A stretch of 64,000 nucleotides of DNA from Argopecten irradians (Eukaryota > Mollusca > Bivalvia > Pectinida > Pectinidae), in NCBI RefSeq assembly GCF_041381155.1, contig NC_091141.1:26680828-26744827 (forward strand), given 5' to 3'. Positions 10,801 through 19,800 of this stretch are shown here, one piece after another. Both the position numbers and the translations under genes were made by a program. Every line of letters starts with the position of its first letter. Positions within the stretch are counted from its first letter, which is position 1. The notes beneath the pieces are model-generated. The model saw nothing but the letters and a program-made list of their open reading frames with translations. It was not told the DNA's origin and did not search any database.

Positions 10801-13800
10801 TAGTGATATGAACATTACACCTTTATTACCACTTACTATTGACCACCCTTATAACACGCCACGGCACCAAAAACGCCAGTATGAAGACGTATTTCTGGAT
10901 AGGGAACATGGTGAGGCCCTTGATGAAAACCAGGTCCAGAGTGAAGGACACCACTACAATTATACTGTCAAAAACCTAGACAACAAAACAAAATTATATA
11001 TTATCAGTGTCGCTGGAACCTAATGATAATGTATTGGAAACTATCAATATGTCTCTACTTTAATATTTTCCCGCCTTCACAAAAAGTTATGAAACTCCCG
11101 CTGTCATGATAGAGTTATAACATTCTCCCACCTTCACGACAGAGTAATAAAACTCTCCCGCCTTCACAATAAAGTTATAAAATTCTCCCGCCTTCATGAT
11201 AAAGTTATAAAATTCTCCCGTTATAACGATAAAGTTATGGTAGTATCCCGCCTTCATCATCACTTGTTATTTTGCGATCAATTAAGTTTAAGAAAAACTA
11301 CCTCCACTTTCCTATGGAATATTCCCCTTCCTTCACAAAATACTTTAATTCCAGTCTGAAAGAAAGAAAACAACACTTTTTATTGTTAACCCTTTTCTTC
11401 CGTTTAAAACTTGTCTTTCTGTTGTGTGTGCATTTGCGATATTAGTGGAACAAAATCGAAGCTATTTGTAATTGATAGTTTTGATATGATGAATGATTTT
11501 GGCAACATCGATAAAGATTTTCGATTTTAAATACCAGTGTCATCCTGATTAGCATATTTCATTACAAAATACAGAAAGTATATTTAAATAAAGTATATAT
11601 AAATAAAAGCGATATTTCTTTCCATAAACTTGTTAAGAGAGGACACGATCTACCTCTATCACTAAAATGGCCAATATCGTTATGCTAGCTTTGTGGAGTC
11701 CATGAGCAACCTCTTCCTCTATGCTGTGGTGATGGGGGTCATTTTTAACGGCCGGAGCATGCGCATTCTGTAACTGCGCTTCATTTATTTTTTTAATTGT
11801 AACATTTAGCCCTTTCTGGTTTTCAAAAACATAACCATGTTGAGATGCCAAATTTCTCTTCCTATGGTGACGTAATGTGACGCTGGAATTGCTGCCGACC
11901 GATTGATTGCCCCAGGAAATATTGGCGTGAATTAACCGACTATAAAGACTGTCGATATCGTGCACGGGCGGAACATCTGGGTACTTTTCTTCAATGGCGT
12001 CCATGAAGTGTTGAGACTGTTTATCCGATTTATCAAGAAGGTCTGGAAATACAGGTAAACGTATATACTAAAATTCCTCATTTTTCATTAGATTAGTACC
12101 ACACAATACCAAATCATTTGCTCATAAAAATATAATTTCGATTTCGAGAAAACATTACTTTGGCATATGTATTTTATTTCAGTGCATTAAAAGGAATGAA
12201 ACAGACAACGGGCTTTTCCTTGTTTAAATCCTTTTTTTTTGTTTGACTTCTTGAGAAATCTTATTTATTCAAAACACATACAGCGTGTCTATATTAGCTC
12301 TCAACCACACCAGGCCTCTATCCCGATTCACTTTAACTCCATCCGCCAAAAAACCTTCCAACACCACACCGGTATACACGCCAACTCATATTGCCAAAAC
12401 GCTCACCCTGCGCTGCCGTAGCTTCTTCCCCTTGCACCCACTCCATCCAACTCCATCCCACCCAACAAACCACCACTCCACCTCAAACCCATCTCACCCG
12501 CTCTTGTCCCTTTCCTATGCCATCCCATATCTTGTATTGTGTGTGCATATATATATATATATATATTACAGTCTCTTATAATTTTGTATAGAATGGCCTC
12601 TTCATTTAAAGAAACTTTGTTGTATTTATTATGTAATATTTTTTAATTGAGGGTGATATTTGCATCATCTGCCACTTCTGCTCAGGTTACCTCGTAATGG
12701 TACACTTGCTGGTCAAACAATCGTTCCTCTTCGCCCTACCCCGCAGCTCCAAATAGCCATACAACGGTAACGACCCTTATATGCTTTATCACCCTGATAC
12801 TCACATTTATCTTCGCACTCAACCCCCCCTCCCCCGACCTGATACCCACACTTTCTCCAATCTGTCCTTACATCACTAAACCTCGCTCCATACTTCACCC
12901 GCTACACAGCATATAGAAAATTTTATGCAACGTGAAAAAAGCTTATTTCATTACAGTTTGATTTGTGTCCTTGGAAGATGTTCATGCGGCCACGCTTGAT
13001 ACTAACATTTGATACTAACGATAATGTTTATATTTAGAAAGAACACAAAAGTTTGTGACAGCTTGTACGGGGCTATACCGACCTTCTACCCCTCGAACCA
13101 GTCAAATAACTAGTTTCTATGCGTCTTATATTAGCATCTACAAAAAACAATCATAGTATCGGGTGACGTTACCATGGTTACCGACAAAGTATGACGCACA
13201 TCTTTTGTTAAATAGTTTGATGTTGACATATATCTGGTAGTTTTTGCATAAATTATGACGTTGGTCCAGTATTTCTTTCAAATCAGATCTTGTGTATTTC
13301 TTTTGTTAGACATGCTAATTAGAACGAAAATAAAAGTTCTGAAACATCGAGAGGTCAGAAGTATTTGTGTTACCTAAGTTTTCCATTGGATGCATGTGTG
13401 TTTGTAAACACTAGCGATGTTGAAGATGAAACCGAGACGTCGAGTTATCAAGCCGTATCGCCTTCCCTGTGTATTTTAAACTGACTGATGCTTCACCGCC
13501 GACAGAACATAAAAGTGTATATAAGTGTCTAAATAACACCAAAGTACAATTGATATAATTTCTTTCGCTTTTTGTAAATGAGCAATTAATACTTAATTCC
13601 ATATAGGGAATAGTGCAATGGATTTTGTTTTCGGGACGCAATTAGTTGTTTTTAATAGTTTTATCTTGAAGTAAAAAAAAGAAGCTCATTATTTTCAATG
13701 GTGGTAATGGTGTAAAGCAGATAACTTATGTAACTGAAGGAAAATACTTATTCGCCTGCTCCTGTTTTTGATACAGAAACACCATTCGTCAGTTGTGGGG

Positions 13801-16800
13801 CGTTTTCAAGAACAGAGAAAACCTATGAAAAACAGTTGATTTCTAAATTATGCCTTACATAAAAAGTATAAAATATTGTTGAATATTCATACAATGTATT
13901 TAACGAATAGATTTTTTTATTTTGTTGAGGTTATGAGGGTATAATGATAATGGAGCCCGTGTAAATTTTATGTAACCCGGCAAAATTTACACAGGCTCCA
14001 TTATCATTATAACCTCATAACCACAACAAAATAAAAATCTATTCCTTATATTTACAGTTTTTCACGTAAATGAATATTATTTCTTCTCGTGACAGTTGAA
14101 TAATTTTCATTAAAATACCCATATTTTTTTACTTTCCCGTCATCGTAAATGAATTCAATTGAACAGCTAATTGGAATCGAGTCATTCATTTCCAAAAGTG
14201 AGGTCATAACCCCACGTTGCTACGCCAATGACTATTCCCGTAACAATAGAATCGCCGCACGTGTTATATTATCATTATACACTGATAATGATAATACTAG
14301 AAAGCATGGTTATTGAGTCCGTGTCAGTGCAAACTTTAAATATACATGTATAAGAAGTGCTTAATTTATGTTATGTTTATAATATGAAGTATCATAATTT
14401 TAGAGCTCTGTGTCCTCCGCCATTTTGAAGCATCCATTCGGAAATGTGAACTGAATTGCGATGCGATTAAACTGTGTTACAAATTGTAATGTATATTTCG
14501 CTGTCTAATAAATCTTTTTGTCATCCAGTAATTGTCAGTCGAAAGGCGATACCTCAATGGGGGTTAGATATACGTTATCCCATAGTTCTTCTAACGAGAC
14601 GTTGTTCAGTCAGAGACAGAGCCTGAACATTGTCCGACTGTATGACAAGGGCTGCAGTTGCGACTCAAACATATATTCATGCCTAAATAACATGTATACA
14701 ATCTGATCTTATTACATGATGCATTTCAGAACCCGAAAAAATAATTGAAAGAACTAGTTTAGTAGTTTACAAAAGTGAACTTCACGATTTCCGTAAGTCA
14801 ATTTGAACTTAAATTTTGCAATGATTTCAGTTATTTTGCGTTTACTAAAGGCGTTTTCATTTCAGAATTAAAACCTACCTTAGCGACCACCTCTGTATAG
14901 TGACCACCTGTTTAATAAGATAACTTTCTCATGATCCCAAATAATCAATTTCAACAAAATTTGACATGTGTATTAAGACGTACATATTTTTCTTGGTCCC
15001 TGGGGCGGTCTGTATAGGCAGTTTTGACTTCTAACTGTACCCGATTTGGATACATTTTTCGTGGAGATATATATACATGATTTACGCGATTTCTAATCAC
15101 TCTAGAAAAAAGTGGGATTTATTTACATGCGAATATAAACTGGTTTACATTTTATAACTTATATGGAAGATAACTAACAGAACAATTACCATATCTCCAT
15201 CATTATCTGGTCATTAATTTATAGACCTTTATATAGATACATTATTTCACCTGTACTGATGCAAATAGCCAATACACAAGACAACCACTGACACTATTGA
15301 CTTACTTGTATTCCCTCTCTTCATTTTTATATATTTACATATGCCACTGTACAGTCAATGGGAGGGAGTTGCGTTCAGATTAGCGTAATCGCAATGACTG
15401 TAAATAATATCGCTACAACAAACTCTATAGTATTACGTGTATATTCGCGAATTTATGCTCTTTCTATGATCACAGATACTCCTGTCAGAGTTGTCTTTCT
15501 TACATTAGCAAACAAAATGGTGATATTTAGATAACAACAACAATTTACATCTAATTAATACATTCTCAATTGTTCAATGTACGTTCACTCCTCTGAATTA
15601 TAAATAAATTGTCCATAGAACACTAAGAGAGTTTGCTTTTTCCACAAAACAATTATATCGACAGTGTTAGTAACCTCTGGACTCTCGAGGATGATTTTCC
15701 CCACTCATCACACATTTCAAGTATTCAAATCACAGTGTACACCAGGTTCATCACCTCGTCGTCTTGTTCCTTCGTTCACTCCCAACCCATTCCTCTCTCC
15801 GTCCCGCTCAAATTCTCCCTCAGCCTTACCCCAACCTCTCCTAACCCCGTCCCATTCCTCTTTCAGCCCCACAACATCTCTCTACTTTCTCATTCATACC
15901 CCATCTCTTTCTAATTCCCGCCTTAGCTCTCTCTCAGCTCATTACTACCTACGTCTCAACCTCGCCCACTTTTTTACCCAATACCACCCGATGTCGCTCA
16001 GTCACTCTCCCTTTTAATTCCACCCCACCTGTAACACAGACCATTCGACCTCTCTGCCATCACCACACTTCGAATTCCCTCTCTCCATCCCCTATAAACC
16101 AGTCATTTCACAGCTAACTCTAGATCAGAAAACACCTTAGCAAATGATGCTAAAACGTTTCTTATCCCTTTAGCAAATGGAAATGTTTTAGCAGAACATA
16201 TTTAGTGTCTGAAAAAGTCGGGTTTTTTCCTTAAAAAATATGAGTGATATCTACAATAGCGCAAAGGGCAAAATTTTGCAATGCTTTTTATTGCTAAAAG
16301 TAAAGTAAGGAAGTAATAAAAGAACATGATATTTTTATACTCCTCCCTATTTCCCAATGCCATTATCAGAAGGGAGAGAAGGCTTATACCCTAGATGGCG
16401 TTCCTTACCGACAATGAAGTGGACGTCGAGGATGAGTTCACCGAGGACGAGAATACAGTCGAGGACGTTTAGGCCAACGATGATCAACAAAATGTGTTTA
16501 CTGTGCAAGAATTTCTGCCCCTTATGGCGAACCCTGATAAAAGGAAAAATATTTTAAGGTTTTGAAATCATAGTCTGGGGACAAACAGTGTAGACATTAA
16601 GACAGAAATGATTAGGAAAACGTTTGATGTTATATCACAAAGAATTTTGTGATAAATTTTAAAGTGCTTTGAACTTGCGTTAATAGTTGCTAAATTTTAA
16701 CATCAATTATCAGTTAATACTATTGTGTGTAATTTGACATTCCTAAGGTTATATTCTTGATCATATTTACGTTTGTGACATTTGAGATAAAACCCCATAT

Positions 16801-19800
16801 GTGTGATAACTGTGTATATCCTCTGGCAATTTACTTTGATACCTTTTCTGAAAGATTTTAAGTTCCATTCTATTACGTAACCGGATTAATGTCACGGCCA
16901 TCCTAATTGCCTAAAGGACACTGACCACGACTGATTAATCTGCCAATGAGCGATATCTGTCAATCATAATTCTGTAATTTTATTGTATGTACATTATTTA
17001 AGCATGAAATATTTTATTTGTAAAGCAGTTAGGTCTCCGACTTTGTACGGAACACAACGGCTATATTCTGGACACTCCAGAATAGCCATCCGTCAAGTCA
17101 AAGTTATCATCATTAAATTCCAAAGTTCAACTTCAACATTTTCTTTCGTCATCTTTACATCGTGACAAAACGTGCGGAAGTTTCCGTATGTTAATTGGTG
17201 GAGATAATCCTGGTAGTACCCACTTCTACGCTGGGTACGCTTTCCCGAAACCTCAACTGCCAAGCAAGTATTTCCCGCGAGTGACTCAAAGAAGGACCAA
17301 CTCTATTCGGAATCACACGGACTGGATTTTAACCAAGACTGTGTTCGCCATACTTTGGAGTTAACCAGGGTAACGTTTTGACTGTAACCATTCAGGATGG
17401 CATTATGCTATAGATGTGGAGGCCACTTCGCCCCAAACCATCCGATGTGTTGTCCAGGAAACGGATGTTACTGTTTCCGATGTGGAAACATTGGCCACTT
17501 TTCGAGAATGTGTTTTAATCGAACCGGACATTGTACTACAAATGTTGGTACAACAGGATATTATCCATGGACCAGTCAGCGACAACTGCCTATCCATCCT
17601 GTTCCTGTCCCGAAAAACTCTTCGGACAGTAAGTCCGTTATTCGCACTGCACCAAAGAAAAAGGCCAAGTCAACATCTAAACGGCGGCGAGATTCTGAAC
17701 GTCTCAGGAAATTCCAGAAACCAAAAAGGTATTGTGTATTTTTCCATTCAGTGACATTGAAAATAGTGAACTTCAAAACGATTTCCAGAAAGACTCTGAC
17801 TACAACAACCAGTTAATTTCATTACAGTCAAAACTTGTTCGTACCAAAATTTACCATCTCCAAAATATCAGAAAAGTGTGCAAAATTACAAAGATCAAAC
17901 GAAATTCTAGAAGAGGAATGTGCTCGCGTCAAAAATGTGAATATAACCAATTATGTGTCTCAAATCAAAGAACTAGAAAAAGCATTGGACAACAGAAAGA
18001 AAATTATGAAAAGCAAAGATGAAACAATCAGTACATTACAAACAACCGCGAAACAAAAAGAACAGACGCAGCGACAGATTTCTAATTTAAAGTTCAGAAT
18101 TTCGGAGAAGGACGAGGAATTAAAACAGAAACAAAACATAATCACAAGCCTCCAAAAACAACTAAGTTACTACAGCGCTCCAAATACTACCAGACCGAAT
18201 GTTTTTCCCGGACCACGAAACCAAGCACAAAATAATTCACGACGCCAGCGACCACACATTTCCTATGAACACCGAGCGAATAGACTCCATCAAAACAATG
18301 GACAGTTTAATTAAGACGCGGGACGCGTCTTTCCCGGAGCGGAAGGAAGTTATCACAAAGAATTTTGTGATAAATTTTAAAGTGCTTTGAACTTGCGTTA
18401 ATAGTTGCTAAATTTTAACATCAATTATCAGTTAATACTATTGTGTGTAATTTGACATTCCTAAGGTTATATTCTTGATCATATTTACGTTTGTGACATT
18501 TGAGATAAAACCCCATATGTGTGATAACTGTGTATATCCTCTGGCAATTTACTTTGATACCTTTTCTGAAAGATTTTAAGTTCCATTCTATTACGTAACC
18601 GGATTAATGTCACGGCCATCCTAATTGCCTAAAGGACACTGACCACGACTGATTAATCTGCCAATGAGCGATATCTGTCAATCATAATTCTGTAATTTTA
18701 TTGTATGTACATTATTTAAGCATGAAATATTTTATTTGTAAAGCAGTTAGGTCTCCGACTTTGTACGGAACACAACGGCTATATTCTGGACACTCCAGAA
18801 TAGCCATCCGTCAAGTCAAAGTTATCATCATTAAATTCCAAAGTTCAACTTCAACATTTTCTTTCGTCATCTTTACATCGTGACAAAACGTGCGGAAGAT
18901 TCCGTATGTTAGTTACATGAAAAAATCTCTCCTTTCATGACAAACCTTCAAGTGAAAATGAAGGATAAGAAACATTTAGAGAATATGGCTGGCTGGTTAA
19001 AGACAATCAGAGGTAAAGAACGACATAATCACCGCTTTACCGAAATACGGTAGTCGTGGGCAAAATTGGATTAACACGAATGTTAGTTATATACTACCAG
19101 ACCGAAAGTAATTAATGATTTATTGTATTGTATAGGTTTTACTCTACAACGCTGTGATCTATAAATAATTTATCAGATGTGATTAGAGTTGACCCTCTTT
19201 AACCTTGTTACCTTGCTAGCGGCTTGGCCGAAGTTGAAGCTGATTCCTCCCGTTCTAACTCTTTCTCCAGCTGGTCCTCAATATTTTTTAACACCGCTTC
19301 TGTGGCGTGAGTTCGAGCCAGGACTAGCGAGCCCTGGGCCAGCGTCTGTATTACACAAAATATCTATAAATACATCAAGTTCAACTCTATACTGTAAACA
19401 ATTTTTGCGAAGTAAACTCGCTTTGATGCTTAACAACTTAAATGTAATTCGACGATTTTATTTCGGTATCTACAGTTGTAACACTGCCGTTGTATATCGA
19501 CACCCGCAATACTCAAGTGGTTACTTTCACTGTCATTTTACCACCCCTGAACCATCTTATAGTAGAACTGAAGGCAGTTCAGGAGATAAGAAAATAGATT
19601 ACGAAGAGGGACACCCAATTTCGAAGGCACAAAGTCAATAACACTGTAATTCAATTTTTCTGATATCTACATCAAAAGACCAGATTAAAGACTTTATCGA
19701 CGTGACACCAGTTCATTGTTTACTGACGTCAAACAATGACGTCACAATGGATTTCCAGTCATATAAAAGCTCTTCAATAAAATCTTATTTCAATTAAATT

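Larger units (their letters stand above)
16633..18911 (+). mobile_element. Non-autonomous LTR retrotransposon, about 2.3 kb (HVCN1-like intron 2)
   Basis: Two direct repeats of 561 bp (16633-17193 and 18351-18911) differ by one base in the parts I compared, so the insertion is recent. The interior is only about 1.16 kb and has a zinc-knuckle frame and a coiled-coil frame, but no protease, reverse transcriptase, RNase H or integrase. A purine-rich tract (ggagcggaaggaag) abuts the second LTR, fixing plus orientation, antisense to the host gene. A possible primer-binding site follows the first LTR (tggtggagataatcctgg). Exact termini and target duplication are unresolved. Confidence 0.88.

Noticed and set aside
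15633..16017. Two overlapping Pro/Ser-rich plus-strand frames
   Set aside because: A C/T-rich tract without stops by composition; no splice sites, domains or conserved motif.
16396..16557. Acidic plus-strand frame (MAFLTDNEVDVEDEF..) ahead of the LTR element
   Set aside because: It has an in-frame stop and is the antisense of HVCN1-like exon 3, whose minus-strand translation is the S1 helix.
17397..18314. Host zinc-finger gene
   Set aside because: It lies exactly between two LTRs, with a purine tract before the second; it belongs to the retrotransposon.
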